DNA of 64,000 nucleotides from Megalobrama amblycephala (GCF_018812025.1 NC_063052.1:20910914-20974913), one strand, 5' to 3'. Positions 34,070 to 49,300 are shown, counted from the stretch's first letter. Numbers and translations are program-made. Notes: generated by a model not told the origin, from the sequence alone.

Positions 34070-34574
34070 ATGAACAGGTTACGCAGGAAAGCGTGTGTGG
34101 CTCTTTTATTGTTTACTCTGTTCATTTTTGGTACTATGATGGGCCTTCGAACCCTGAAACCCACTGATGGTTTCTCGGATCTTGCTCCAGGAATGGAGTT
34201 GATGCCTTTGGTGGGAGAGCGAATGGACCAGAGACCCAATTATGTAGTTGAATCAGCAGGTCAAAATGCTGGTGGGGGGAGTGACACCAAGATAGTGTTC
34301 TCCAACTCTGGTCCTGACCACAGCATATTCTATGACATTCACATCTTCTATTATTTATGGTATGGCTCGCCACAGATGGACAGTAGTTATATCCACTGGG
34401 ACCACGTACTGGTACCACACTGGGACCCCAAAATAGCTGCCAGTCACCCGAAAGGACGACACAATCCTCCAGACGACATTGCGTCCAGTTATTACCCTGA
34501 ACTGGGACCCTACAGCTCCAGAGATCCAGATGTCATTGAATCCCACATGTCGCAAATCGAAGCTGCGGCTGCAG
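34070..34574 (+). CDS. maneal: maneal coding exon 1
   Basis: Starts at ATG in a strong context (gcgaccATGa). An upstream in-frame TTG at 34040 is not needed. Encodes the cytoplasmic tail, signal anchor, stem and first part of the catalytic domain. The donor after gctgcag is gttttatgg, a weak match. Ends in phase 1. Confidence 0.9.
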
Positions 34575-37500
34575 GTTTTATGGCCAAGATACAGTTTGCT
34601 GAATTAGAATATTTAATATTTATAATATTTGTTTTTCTTTGGCTATTATAGTACAATGTAGATGGTCGTTCATCGTTAAAAACATTAAAAGAGATGTAAT
34701 GTTGCTTGTAGAGCAATGCATTTCCACTTTTGATGCCAGGTGTGGTGGTCCTGTCCTGGTACCCGCCTGGTGTGGCAGATGAACATGGCAAACCCTCAGA
34801 GGATCTAGTGCCAGCTGTAATGGACGCTGCCCATAGACACAGTATCAAGGTAACTGGTGAGAGATCCATAAAACTTATCTGCTTACACAAACACTGCGTT
34901 TATGAATTTTTATTCTGATGTATTTTTTAAACACTGTCGGAAAAAAAAAATACTGTTAGGGGTGCAACAGCTTGTACCCTTAAGCAGATAATTTTGTACC
35001 TTATCTACCCATTAAAAGGTGCATATTAGTACCTTAGAGTAGGTCTTCCTAAACATTTTTGTCATCTGAGACCCCTTAGAAGTTAAATATTTACTTGAAG
35101 TACCCCTCTCAGATTTCAAGTTATTATTTTAATACTTTAACAACGCATTTGCATTTTCACGGTTCTGATGTCAGTTAATGGTCACACAGCATGCAAGTAA
35201 ACAGAAAAAAAAAAAATCACTTGATTTTGATTGGTTTTATTTTAGACTTGGCAAAATATGGGGATGACATGTCATTTCATATGAAAATTTTTCATATTGC
35301 TACTGCTGAGACATCCAGACACAAAGAACAAAGACTACTGTTAATGAAAATAGTTACTTTATAGGGCATTCATATTTGGGGTCACACTTTACCAACTAAC
35401 ACTACAAGTTACAATACAAATATTTACTGTATGTCTTAAATTCTTCACTTTCAAATGTTCAAACCCTCAAGCTTTTACCATGTCAGATCCCTAAGCTTTT
35501 AATTTGGTGGAATATTGGTCAGATGCTATAAACTTTTGTCAACAAAAATTTTTGGAAATTATGCGAGTAAACTATATAGCTACTTCTTTAAACCGCAGCC
35601 TCCGATTAATCACGATTTGATAAGATAGATTGCTGTTTCAGTTTGATTTTGATTAATTGCACAGCTTTGTTTTTATTTTAATGTTACATACATTCTATTT
35701 AATTAATTATTAGCTTTTCATCAACTAAAAAAAAAATAAAAAATCTAAAAGTACTTTCTTTTTCGACTTGCTTTGCCTAGGCCAGAAATCATGTATGCAT
35801 TCTTTAAAGGAACAGAGCGTAATTGTACGCAGTATTAATGCAGTAATGTCATAAGTAGTAGCAAATAATAATAGATTTGAAACTAGAATAATAGAAAAAG
35901 AAATGTGATCATTGCAATATGTGACTCTGAATGGTGAACATGACTTCCACCACCTATATTATAAGACTTTTTATAAAGATCTTACCCACTGTTCTATATT
36001 GCAGTTTTCACATTACAACACCAATATGACATGTATAAATGTCAAGAAATAAGAAAGAGATTTTATTTTAGTTTGTATCTTACAAAAGACAGTAAATATG
36101 TTTTTATATATGATCATTCCTTGACATATACCCTTTAACAACTCGACAAGTGCTATGAGCAACTAAGGGTACATTTACTTGACAACGATGTACTAAAAAC
36201 TGTTTTTTTTTGTACAGATGACAGTGTTATCAAAACTATCTCCATTCACACAGATCCGCGCAAATGACTGAAAACGCAGTATTACGCATGCCATACAATG
36301 AGTTGGCCATGTCACTCTGTAAAGAAAGACAACGCGCCTGCGCATATGCGCATTCTTTTACAGAGCACTTGCCTTGCGCATGCCTATCTACCTTATTTTT
36401 ACAGTTTATTGCACTTTGATAATCTTCTCGTTATTTCCCTGTAGCAGCTAATAAATCAGAAGTCTTGCACATTCACAGAAAACACCTTATTTCTGTGTTG
36501 AAAAATAATGTGGATAGACTAAACATGTAATACACGTGCATGCCGTCACCATTTTCACAGATTCGCGTTTTTGCAGTTTACACGGAGATGATAACGGTAT
36601 CGTTTTCAAAAACTTCCACTTTGAAACCTGTTTTCAAAAGTTTGCATTTTCAGGCCACCAAAACTCTGCTGTTGTGTAAATGAACTGGCAAAACACATAA
36701 AAAGTTTTCCATTTTTAGTTGAAAATGGTGTCGTGTAAACAGCCCCTAAAAATAGTAGGTTTTTTAGGAGCTTTTCTATTTTGTTGCAACAACTGAATCA
36801 TTTGTGCTTTTGTGGATGAGCCACTTATTGTAATTTCTTGAGCTTGCTAGTGGTTGCATAAGTCTCTGTCTTGACTGCCTACAGCTGTGTTCACCATTTA
36901 TGCCTGATGAGCTGTTCAAAGCTGTTGCTGAGCCTTTTTGTCAGTCATGTTTTGTAATCCCCTGGTGTGAAGAGAAGCAAGTCTGTAACACCATACCTGT
37001 GATTATAGTCATGTTTGTGTCCTTGTTGCTTGGTCATTTTGAAGGTAATTCTGTTTCAGTGTGGTCAATGTACAAGTTGTGTTTTCCCCTGTGGAATGAA
37101 ATTGTTGAATTTTAGCCGTAACGTTGGGGATTTTAGTTTTAAAACAGCTTAAAGGGTTTCTGTCATTAATTACTCACCCTTTTGTCGTTCCACACCCGTA
37201 AGACCTTTGTTCATCTTCAGAACACAAATTAAGATATTGTTGATAAAATTCAATGGCTCAGTGAGGCCTCCATTGCCAGCAAGATGATTAACACTTTCAG
37301 ATAACATTAATGTTATGAAGCGATGAGAATATTGTTGAATAAAGTCGTTATTTTGTTTTTTGGCGCACAAAAAGTATTCTCGTCGCTTCATAGCATTAAA
37401 GTTGAACCACTGTAGTCACATGAACTGTTTTAAATATGTTTTTAGTAGCTTTCTGGGCATCTGAAAGTGTTAATTATCTTGCTGTAAATGGAGGCCTCAC

Positions 37501-40293
37501 TGAGCCATCGGATTTTATCAAAAATATCTTAATTTGTGTTGATGAAGATGAACAAAGGTCTTACGGGTGTGGAACGACATGAGAGTGAGTAATTAATGAA
37601 TTTTTGGGTGAGCTAACCCTTTAATAAATATGTCCTTTATCTGTACATTAATGTGCAAGACATCAAGCTGTTTCCAAAAGACCTTGAATTCTGCACCTGC
37701 TCAACTGTTCTGTTTTGGGTAAACAAAGCATAGCATAGATAAACTATAAGATAAGCAGTCTTGGAATACACAAGGGGCTGTATTGCAAGGCAATTGCAAA
37801 AACTTTGAACAAAATATTTGAATTAGTTTGGAAGAAGAATGCAGTACCAGTCATTTGAACTCATTCATAATTGCTCCCAGTGGCTATAGAGGCTGCTTGA
37901 GCAGTGGGATGGAATGAAGTGTATCTCTTCCCTGCATGTGCTTCGTTTCCCATCAGAATTGACAATGCTGGAGTCTGGGCTTTTTTGTCTGATCACAATC
38001 CTTACCACCACACTGATGTGTGAGCTCTTCTACGGTCCCTGGTGCATCCTTTTGGTGAGGTCCTTTCTTAAAAAAAGCAATAATTCTAATTTTCATTTGT
38101 TGATAATGTGAATCAACAGATAAAAGTGTTTTAATGACAGATTAACACAGTTTACATGCTCTTTCAAAATTAGTTTGAGCTCCACTTGTGGCTATACATC
38201 TGTGCTGGGTCATTCTGGACATTTCAACACTTTACCTGTCAAAAGCTACAACTTATGATAAAATTTTTCACCCACAAAGATCCCCGATTTGAGCTAGATT
38301 GTATAAACTATTTCCTTTGTAGTTATCCATAGCTAACACCCATTTCAGTTCTATAAAGGATTAGTTCACTTTTAAATTAAAATTTCCTGATAATTTACTC
38401 ACCCCCATGTCATCCAAGATGTTCATGTCTTTCTTCAGTTGAAAAGAAATTAAGGTTTTTGATGAAAACATTCCAGGATTGAACTAGCTCTCTTCTTCTT
38501 CTTCTCTATTAGAATTCCAGCAGTGTAGACACTGCTAAGTGTATTACTGCCCTCCTCAGGTCAAAGTTTGAAGTAAATTGTCATTTACAATATGCTAGTG
38601 CAAGTATATAACAATTATTTCAAACTTTGACCTGTGGAGGGCAGTAATACACTTAGCAGTGTCTACAATGCCGGAATTCTAATGGAGAAGAAGAAGAGAG
38701 CTAGTTCAAGATGAGCATTTATGGTTAAAACGTATATGATTTTTAAAATTTTTTTTTTAGAAAATGAGCGATGTTTTCTCTAGATAAGACCCTTATTCCT
38801 CGTCTGGAGAAAAATCCTGGAATCCTACTCCCTCTAGTCCTTTTAACGCAATATTCCATATGGCGCTGTGACAGTTCCATTAGGAGCAGCCGAAACCCCA
38901 AAACTACATCTGAAGCCGACAGCTCTGTAGCTCTAGCCTTGGGCCCGGAATAATGGAGCAAATACCAGTATATTGACTACCTCAAACCATACCAGTGTAT
39001 TGACTATCTTAGTAAATCACGTTGCTGGATTTGTTTTAATAATCTCTTGCCATAAATTCTGTGTCTGAAAGGGAAACTCCTACAAAAGCATATGCAATAA
39101 GTACGCAAATCCACAAAAACAATGGTGTCCAAGCCAGTGGTGTAGTCTAGTTTTTTGTAGTGAGAATACTGTCATGAAAATACAGTAATGATAATGGTAA
39201 GATGAGGCTTATCAGTATATCACAATATCACCCTGTTTGGACTGTTTCCTGTTTTGCACAATTTCTTGCTAGTCTGTCATCATAGATATGCATATTGATT
39301 CACAAGCTTCCAATTCAATTAAATATCAGTTAGTTTATGTATACTGTATATCAGGTACAGTACATCGCAAATTTTCTGAAGAAATTAAAGGGATAGTTCA
39401 CCCAAAAATGAAAATTTGATGTTTATCTGCTTACCCCCAGGGCATCCAAGATGTAAGTGACTTTGTTTCTTTAGTAGAACACAAATGATGATTTTTAACT
39501 CCAACCGCTGCTGTCTGTTGCCGTATAATAGGTGTCAATGGTAACACAATTTATAAGAGTCAAAAAACATGCATAGACAAATCCAAATTAAAAACCCTGA
39601 TGTCCTAAGACACGAAACGATCGGTTTGTGTGAGAAACCGAACAATATTTATTTTTTATTTTTTCCTCTAATACACCACTATGTCCAACTTCCGTTATCA
39701 GAGCGCAGTCAGACCTCACTAACCAAGTGTTGGAGTTAAAAATCATGTGTTCTACTGAAGAAACAAAGACACCTACATATTGGATGCCCTGGGGTAAGCA
39801 GATAAACATCCAATTTTTCATTTGATTTCATTTGAACTATCCCTTTAAATCGCTCAACTAATGCTGTAAAATATACATGGGAATCAATTGGTACTACATT
39901 AATATTGAAGGTTAAAATTAACTGATTTGTATACAAATCAGTTCATTGTGTAGGTCCCACATTATAATAAGTGGCCTTAACCACTATGTACTTATATTTA
40001 AATTAATAATTTGTGACCTGATCCAGCAAAATGAGTCACAGTGACCCAAATTTCAAAATTGAGATTTTGGTATCAATGGAAAAATGAGACAATAAGCTTT
40101 AAAATGATATCCTAGTCAAAGTCATACCTTGAATGGTTTTAAAGATATACCCATTTTAATTATGGCCGTCTGCCCTCTTTTTCCAATTGAAAACCTGAGA
40201 AAATCGCTTTTAAAGTTTTTTGCCCGTTTTTCTTTCAAAATCCATTGCATTTAAAGGGATAAACTATTTATTTTACAGCTTAATTTGACCAAA

Positions 40294-40338
<45 letters not shown>

Positions 40339-43300
40339 GCTATTAAACCAGGCTGAAGCTCAAATATTTTAAAGTATTTATTTGAATTAACCCTTTAAGA
40401 CCTGAAGGCTTTTTTAGAGTTCTTTTTTATTATTTTTTTCTGAGTGACACACACAAAAGTAAAGACTCATAACTCCAAAACTCTAGCAAGGAGAGTCAAA
40501 AGGTAGGTATCATTTGATACAAAACATTTTTAATTTTAAGAAAATATAAATTACACTACATTTGGACATTTTCTTGCTGAGAAACAGCTGATAAAAGACA
40601 AAAATATATATAATTTTTTTTAAAATATATTTTCTTTTTTTTATTTGACATGGAATAACTCAGAAACACAATAAGATCGCTAAAAAAATTCTTTTTTTGA
40701 TGATGCTCTCCTATATGTGAGCTGCATCTGGTTCAAATTTCGTGGTGATATTATAAAGAATAGTTTGAAAAATTGTTATTCATTTTTTTCCGCAGATAGG
40801 TGGCGCCAACGGGCGGTAAACTCCGGTTTAGAGGTGCTTCTCAGTACTCGTTAAAAGTTTTTCAAAATGGTTAGATGCATTAAAAAGATGAGATTCTAAG
40901 CTTTAAAATTATATCTATTTTGTGTTATTCCACGTTGGAAAACGAACATGGATGGGTCCGGGAACATTGGATACATACTGCATCCCGGAGAGATGAGAGA
41001 CATGTTTTTAGCCAAGTATGTTAAATCATTCCGTGAGTAATATCTTGTGATCAACGCAATATATTATATTGATTTTGGATTCATTTTAATCTTGAGAATC
41101 TGCTTTAAATATTGATGTGCGATTTTTATGATCTGTGCATTTTTAATGAAGTTATGAGTACGTGAAATCTACATACTTGTATTCAGTTAGCTGCTGTGCT
41201 ATTTTTGTTGTAAACGCATATTACTCAGACTCATTAGAGGGTGAAAACAACGCAACAGAAGCATGTTGGAGGCTTTATATGAAAGTTTAAAGTCTTTGGT
41301 TTTGTATGCAAAAAGAATTTTTGTGCTACCTATATGGATTCAATTTTTATTGGCTTTTAAAGAGAGACACGCAAATGGGAGTTTTATTTTATAAGGCGCG
41401 GTAGTCTGACAGGAGGATGGCTGGACCGATCGCGTGCCTGTCAGTCGAAACGGGGTTTCCCATTGTTAAAAATCAGCATTTAGGTCAGTGTGTTCACATT
41501 TCTAAGCTTTTTGATTGGTTCTATACAACGTGTAACACCATATTTGTAGTGCAGAGATAATGACGTTTCAGGGGATACCGGGAAATGCTCATAAGTGACG
41601 AGAGGAGTTGAGAAGTTCATTTCCAGCGAATTTAGTAAAACCATGTCAAATTTAATAGCCATTTAAATACCTTTACTCAGTTATCTGGACTACGAAACTT
41701 TGGGAGATTATTTTTGAAAGTCTGTTCTTTGAAATTAGCTTAAAAAAAAAATCGATTTTTTTCATTGTTTTTCCACATTATCGGCCCATATCTTAAAATA
41801 GAACGTTGCGACTTCCGACTCATTTCGCCAGATCGGGTCACATTTGATACAATGCACTTATTGTGTACATACATGTTTTTACATTGTACTTATACTTTAA
41901 AAACACCTGCATGTAATTACATCTGTAATTAATTTCTGTAATTACATTTATAATTACACTGTTGACCCATCCCTTACACCCTTAAACCTACCCATTCCAC
42001 CAAAGCTTTCCCTAACCTTACCCGTATCCCACCTCAATAGCTGAAAAGTGTTTTGCAATTCAGTATGAACACAGTTTATTGTAATCATTTTTTTTTATGT
42101 AAGTACATAGTTGTTAAGGCCACTTAATATAAAGTGGGACCTTAAATTTAAACTTAAATTACCCTCAAGAACATTTTTATAATAATGAAGTTATAATAGG
42201 CCTACTAACTTTAAAATTATTTCTACTCCAATTCGTTTTTTGAAATATAAACATTTAAATGGTGGCTGTCAACTTGAGGAATTTATTCAAACATGCATTA
42301 TATAGGCTATTGAAGAACATAAAAAAATTATAATTAATATGTAACATGGTGCAAATAATTAGCTAAATGCTCCTCTATAGAGTTCATGTTTCTAACTAAT
42401 GAGTTTATGGTCACTTAATATGTTTGTTCTGAGGTAAATGTGATATTACGTGACATTGTTTACAAGCTGTTTTATTAACGTCTTTCCATGATACGGATTT
42501 CGTTAAGTTGTACTGTATCTTTTAACATACCTTCAATTGTTCATTCTTGTCTATTTTGCTCTGTAACTGGAATTAAAGCAGAGGAGATGATCAGTTCACA
42601 GGTGCTTCACGCTGCGCTTCTCTTGAACTGAGGCACTATAGCCACATTCAGGAGCGGCAAAACAGTTTTTTTTTTTTTTTGTTCGTAGTAAAATGGGCAG
42701 AATTCGAAATATGAGGCTTTGTTTCATGTCAAAAGCAATAGGGTATACGATAATCCTTAAACTTTCCTACAGGGTATACGGCGTATATCTGCATATCACC
42801 TAGACTACACCACTGGTCCATTTCTTTTCATCACAATTTTTTCACTGTGTGTCTTTAGTAAATCCTGATAGTAGTTTTTTTTTTTTTTTCTTCTTCTTCA
42901 ATGCCAAAAGAGGGTTTGTGCTAGCACAAGCAGTTAGTAAATCTGGCCTTTGGTTTGTTGGCATAATGAATTGCTTTTTTTTTTTCTTCTTCTTCTTTTT
43001 TTTTTCTTCACTTTTGTATTCAGTCTTGTCAGTTTAATTTCACACTTTTCCATGGCTGCTGACATTAATTGCGTGAAGCAGTTGGGTTAGTTGGGGTACA
43101 AACATTTTCATACTGCAATTCATCCTTTGTTTCTTCTTCTGCAGTTTTGACCTGGTGGGGGCCCAGCCCAGCCCGACCACCTCGGTCACTGTGTCACTCA
43201 CCTCTGGTCGACTGTAGGCTATAGAATTATTTTATTATTGAATTATTTATTCATTAAATTATAAATTATTAGGTAAACTAAGCATCATGTTTGTTTGTTT

Positions 43301-46300
43301 TTTATTAATTAATTTTATTCGATAGCTACGATAGATTCTGACACTTAAAAATAGGGCTCCTGTATTCATGACATCAATTACTGCTTTATATGTTCAGAAA
43401 CGGAAGTAACTTAAAATGATATTTGTGTATTGTACTTTTCATATTTTTAGTGTAGTACAGCAAAACTTAAGCACTTCCAGTAGGCTATTTTATGGAGCTG
43501 TCAACACTGGAAACTCTGACAGCATGCCTTTACAGTGCACAGCATAAAAGAGTACAATCCCCTCTGAAACTTCTGAAAGTCAGCAATTACTCATTTACTT
43601 AGAAGACATGTTAGGGTTCTTTAGAGATAATGTTCCAGCAAGTCTGCTTAATCAATTACCAAAGAAGCATGTCAACATTTTTTAGGAAAATAAGATTTTC
43701 TTATCAAGGTGATAAAATGTTGTGTAGTAAAAATAAGTACACCCTCCTAAAAGTTACTAAATAAAACAAAATAAAAATTTTCTGGTGTAAGTTTAAGGCA
43801 ATGTTTGATCAACAGGTAAGTATGTTGAACCAAAACATTTAAAGAGAAGTAATTTCTTGACAATTAAAAGTATTATATAACCCACTGAATCATTCTCAGA
43901 CTTAATGCTGACAACAATGGAACTGTCAGGAGACGTATTTCTTAGTACAAAAAAGGACAGTGGTACAAGAGGATTACCAAATCATTGTTTTAAGTGTGAA
44001 AATATAGCAAAAGTAACACAGAAATTCAAAAACAATGGACTTGTGACAAGGCCCCTGAAATAGTTAGACCTTCATTTTAAGCTTTCATTTAGTGATGAGG
44101 GATTTTTTTGCTAGACAAAGAGCAGGAGAAATAAGAAGCAAGTCTCTCAGAGCCAGCAAAAGCTATGAAAAGAGTGATTGTTTATCTCACAGAGTAAGAT
44201 GCAGCCTGCAGAAATTACATCCATGGTTGTTGTTCTCACTGGAACTGTAGCCAAAGCACAATAAAGTCAGTTAGCCATTTCCAAAGCCCATATTTACAAA
44301 ATATAGATTCTGGGAATCAATACTTTGGCCTCATGAGACCAAATCAATCATTTTGGATCTAACAGCATCCAAAATGTTATGGTGTTGCTAGAGGAGGAGT
44401 ACAGTGAGAAGTGCCTGGTTCCCACAGTAAAGTTCAGTGGTAGTAAAGCTCTCATATAGGGATGTATGAGTGCTGAAGGTGTGAGGGAGTTGTGCTTTAT
44501 CAATGCTGTCATGAATTCCCACACCACTGTGTAATTTAATACACAAATTTGAAACAGAAGATGTTACCCTTTCCTCATTCCCTGCATTGTTAGGCATTTT
44601 TTCAACATGACAGTGAGGATATGCATTCTCCCAAGGTGAAAACCCTTCTGCAGACATGTATTGCACTCAATCTTAACACTCTTGAGCACCTGTGGGGGAT
44701 TCTATAGAGACGAGTTGAGTAACACTCAGGGCATTTAAGGAGCTCATCATCCAGGACAGACGTGACAATTTGTCATGAACTTGTACACTGTGCCAAGAAG
44801 GGTCAGAGCAGTATATTCAAAATTATGGAGGACATACTTAGTATGCTGGAATATTATACATTTGTTGAATTAAATCTAGGGTGTACTTATTTCTGCAATC
44901 CTTAATTTAAACAAAATTGTCTAATTTACTTATTTTATGGCTATGACATTTTTGTTTTTATTATGTATGTTTAATACATTTTAGTCTTGCCATCTTTCCA
45001 TGAATTGTATTAGTGATCATAAAGAAAATACATCTTTTGTATTTGTTCAGAGGGGGTGTACTCATTTATGCTGTGCACTGTAGTTGATGAACACCCCATG
45101 CATATATAAAACTATTGTTATTAAACTGTATATATAAAATTATGTTTTGTTTTTTGTTTTTATTCGTTGCAACTGTTTCTGATGATTGCTTCATATAAGT
45201 AGTACACTATTTAGATCAATCAATATTCAGAAACAGGTGCAGTTAAGTGATTAATCATTTAACTTGAAAGCAGGTTATTACTTATGTTGCAACAAAATAT
45301 TCAGTCTGAAATTCCAACAAAAATGGGTGTTTTTGAGTCTAGTTCTGTCTTTGCAAGGCTGAGGTGGAGGTGATATTGCCTCATCCCAGCTGAGATGTCA
45401 AAAAGGCTGGCAGAGCTACATGCTGAGACTATGGAGTTGTCAAGATGGTGTACCTGTTTGTCATTTGTACATTGTCATCCAATGTGTTGTGTGTATTGAT
45501 GAAAAATAAGGGCCCACACACTGAACCTTGGGGCACCCCGATGGTAAATTGACATCACCTAAACACCCTGCCCTCCAGGAAACCTTGAAGAACTTGTTTG
45601 TTTGTTTTCTGCTTTATCTTGCTGTCACACAGTTAAATGAAAGGGCACAGCAATGCTTTTAGGCTGAGTGAGTGGACTGACGTCACTCTATGCTTATACA
45701 ACAACCACTGTATCTTATAACCATGCTCAAGGCCATGCTTCATTCTGTACAGACACATTCAGCCATTGAAAAGAAACAGGATTTATCAGTACTTTTGTAT
45801 TTCTGAGTTTGTATAAATCTTTCCAACCATCAAAGCACTACATTTTTTTATGAAGTAGAAATGTTAATCTCACTTGCATTTCATGTTTAAAACATTCCTT
45901 ATAGAGACCTTTCCTGCTTGGCAGTAAGATGGCAGTGCATAAGAGATTACAGCAGGGAATTGACACCTCTGATTTGCAAAAATGTGTTGCAGCAAATTCA
46001 AAAAAATTCAAAATTCAGCAGTACATGTTCCCCTGTCATATAGCATGAATAAGAAGAAAGGCACAGATATTTTTTTTTTACCAATTCTGACTCAAATCTC
46101 TTTAGTTATTTGTTATTTGGGGAAAACATATAGGGCCCTATAATACACCCGGCGCAATGTGACGCAAGGCGCAGCGCAAGTGTGTTTGCTAGTTTGCGTC
46201 CGGCGCCGTTCGCATTTTCACGTTCAGCGCCACGTCCTTAAATTAGTAAATGCATTTGCGCCAGTTAGTGCGCCCATGGGCGTGCTGGTCTAAAAAAGAG

Positions 46301-49300
46301 GTGTGTTCAGGCGACCAACTCAAACCTGGTCTAAAGTCTAAAGTCAATGGCGCAATATTTTTTTGTTAGAGCACGTTGGTAGAAACTGCACCTCTGGGCA
46401 CGTCCACAGTGCGTGTTGACTTTGCTTATTACACACAGGGATGCGCATCACACAAACATGCCAAATATTAAAAACAAAAGGATTACAGTGTAAAAGAATA
46501 TTATTGTGTAGGCTACATAAATATAAAAATGTAATGATGAATAGTCATTGCGTGTATTAGAATTAGGCTACCTATTTTCAATTCAGCCTATTACTACTTA
46601 TAATGATGAACGAAATTGGCTAATTAATTGAACAATCGTGCCAATACACACACATATATATTAACTGACTCATCGCGTGTACGCCATGTAAATAGCAATC
46701 TGCCATGGCGCGAGCGCATCTCGCTCTTAAAGGGAATGGGAGATGACTCTCTGATTGGTTTATTGAACGTTACGCCCATTACTCATTAAGAGAATAGGGA
46801 CAACCCATTTCAAAAATGCGCCCTGGCACACGGACCGCTTTTCCGTCGTTAAAATAGCAAAAGTGGATTTGGACACGCCCTGAGTGCACCTGCTCCGTGC
46901 GCTTTACACTTTGCGTTTAGATCATTAAAATAGGGCCCATAGTTAGGCATTCACTATGTAATGAGTGAGTGAACAAATGATGGGAAATACAGTAATGCCA
47001 CAGTCATTTTTATGTATCTTATGCATCATGGTGAGTTGTCACAAAGAATATGGATGGAGGCATTTTCTTTCCATCCTCTCTTTCAATATTGACAACTCAA
47101 ATCACTACTGTAACAGTTGTGCAAGTTATTGATTATGGTGATGGTGAGTCCTAAAGAAACAGAAGAACGTTGCAACACTTCAGGTGTTGAGCACCAGTGA
47201 TTTGAATTATCAGCAACCTCCTTTTTAAGACTGTTGCAGCGGAACAGTTGTACTGTAAGATGTTCATGTCCAAAGTGTCTGATGTCAAACTGTCCATGGC
47301 AGACTGTGTCGCCAAATGCAGGTTGCCATGGAAACAGCATATGAAGACCTTCCAGATTGGCGGTGTGGAAAAATCGTGGGTGTTTGTGCTTGGCTTTTAT
47401 ATTTCAAGGCCCTGAGGGCTTTGCGGTTCAATCAGCCATGTGCATGTCACTGTCACTGAAGTGGTGAGGGTCTGTCTCCTTGGAGTAGTCAACATGATGT
47501 GTCTGTGTCATAAGTTACCATGTTTCTGGGACTTTGAGAAAGTCATCTGTTAGCCACCTTAAAAAGGTGTTGCAGTAGAATAGAGCAGTATGTTCAGTAT
47601 CTCGGATACACATGTAATTCATTATTCACTGGTAATTATAATCTTGAGAACTGTTGCAACTGGATAATTTATGCATTTTAAATTTATTGCATTAAAAGTA
47701 ATCATATAATATTAGTTCTTACTTTGCATGGGAATTGAACCCATGACTTTGCAAGCGCCATGCTCTTGAGCTACAGGAAGGCTGTATCGAGTCCAAAAAC
47801 TTAATAGCGCATATATTTTTGATTAACACATACCAGAAGCGCTCTCCCTCTCTCACGCGCTCTCTCTCTCTCTCTTTCAGTTCTCCTTGCGTCTGAATGG
47901 TCAAATGCACACATAGTTGTCAAAATGTCCATTGTGTGGAGTATCTCACATAAATACAGTCAGTTATGGCTTAAAGGGAACCCCTGGTGTTAAGACTTGT
48001 ATGGCTTAATATAACGTAAATGATGTCTCTTACTGAAATATGTAGTAGAAAACCCGTGAAAGATTTACATTATTTAAAAAATCCATGACATATTTGGACA
48101 ATGGGTCGCCATTTTGTTTGCGTTATATGTCGGTGACGTCAAATGTTTGCACTCACTGAGCGACTGACACTGTCATATTGCTATTTTTAATGCAATACAA
48201 CTCAGAATATAATATACAATGCCACATTGTGCAGCTTTTGGTTGTAATTTTCAGTCGATGAGCCAAAAGAAAAGCGATGTAAGGCTTTACTGCTTTACTA
48301 GCGATGAGAGGAGAAAAGAATAGGAAGTTGTGGTTCCAAATGTGGTTTTAAATCCGATACATATCCAATCTCTGGACATGCAACCTACGTCTAAACACGC
48401 ATATCCGATCCCCATTGGAATTCCAAGCCATCACACGGCCAGGGCAGCACATTTGCTCACTAAAAGGTAGCTTTAATGTTGTATTATGAAGCAGACATGC
48501 TTGTATACACTCGCACTGAAAATTTGCAGCTTTATTATTGAGGTAGGAACTTATATGTCTAACGTTATGATCCAGGCTGAGGATGATCTTTGGGGCCTAC
48601 GGCAGAATGGTAGGCCTTTGGAGAGGTATGTGGAGGAGTTTCTCGAGCTCTTCCATCAGGTGAGTTGGCCTGATGCTTCTCTCAATGTGTTTTCTTATGG
48701 GACTGAATAGGGATACCATTCGGTATAGCAAACCTGCTTGTTATTTCTCCCTTGTCGAGTCTATTAATCTTATTCTCTATTTAAATGGTTCTTATTTTGT
48801 TGAGGAAAGTTGAGGAAGTTAAAGAAGGTTATCTTCCTCATCCAGCCCCATCGAAGACACGCATAGCATCAGCATACAATCATCACCCTAATCCGGTTCC
48901 CTCCACATACCCCTCCAATGGTTCCATCCATATCTGCCCTCCAACACTTCCCCAAGTCCTCAGTCCAGAGATAAATATGGCCGCCACTTCAGAGCCTCAC
49001 CCTAAGATGGCCGTTGCCATGCCTGAGCCCTCGTTCAGGATGGCCGCCGCCACGCCTGAGCCCTCAGCCAAAATGGCCATGCCTTAGGCCATGCCTAAGT
49101 CCTCTTCAGAGATAATGGAGGACTTCTGGCTGATTGACTTCTGGTCAGAGCCAAGTACCATCCCTGACCAGAGTCCAGACTCCGCTCCAGTCCCTGAGTC
49201 AGCTCCAGACTCCGCTCCAGTCCCCACTCCAGCCCATGGATGCGCAGATCCTCCCAAAGAAATTTTGGGAGGCCATATACCTGTGGCTGTATTGGCCGAG

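Noticed and set aside
36900..38111. Hydrophobic frames of 71 and 65 codons in maneal intron 2
   Set aside because: They look membrane-like by composition, but T-rich DNA gives this by chance. No splice sites or homology recalled.
45330..45640. Segment with gggcccacacactgaaccttggggcaccccg
   Set aside because: It recalls a widespread fish repeat, but I could not decide between LINE and other origins, so no call was made.
47083..47340. 85-codon minus frame with DIRHFGHEHLTVQ
   Set aside because: Looks less random than its neighbours, but no acceptor/donor pair, start context or family could be supported.
47720..47784. Possible tRNA gene on the minus strand
   Set aside because: A- and B-box-like segments are present, but the acceptor stem does not pair and no full cloverleaf forms. 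Called a SINE relic instead.
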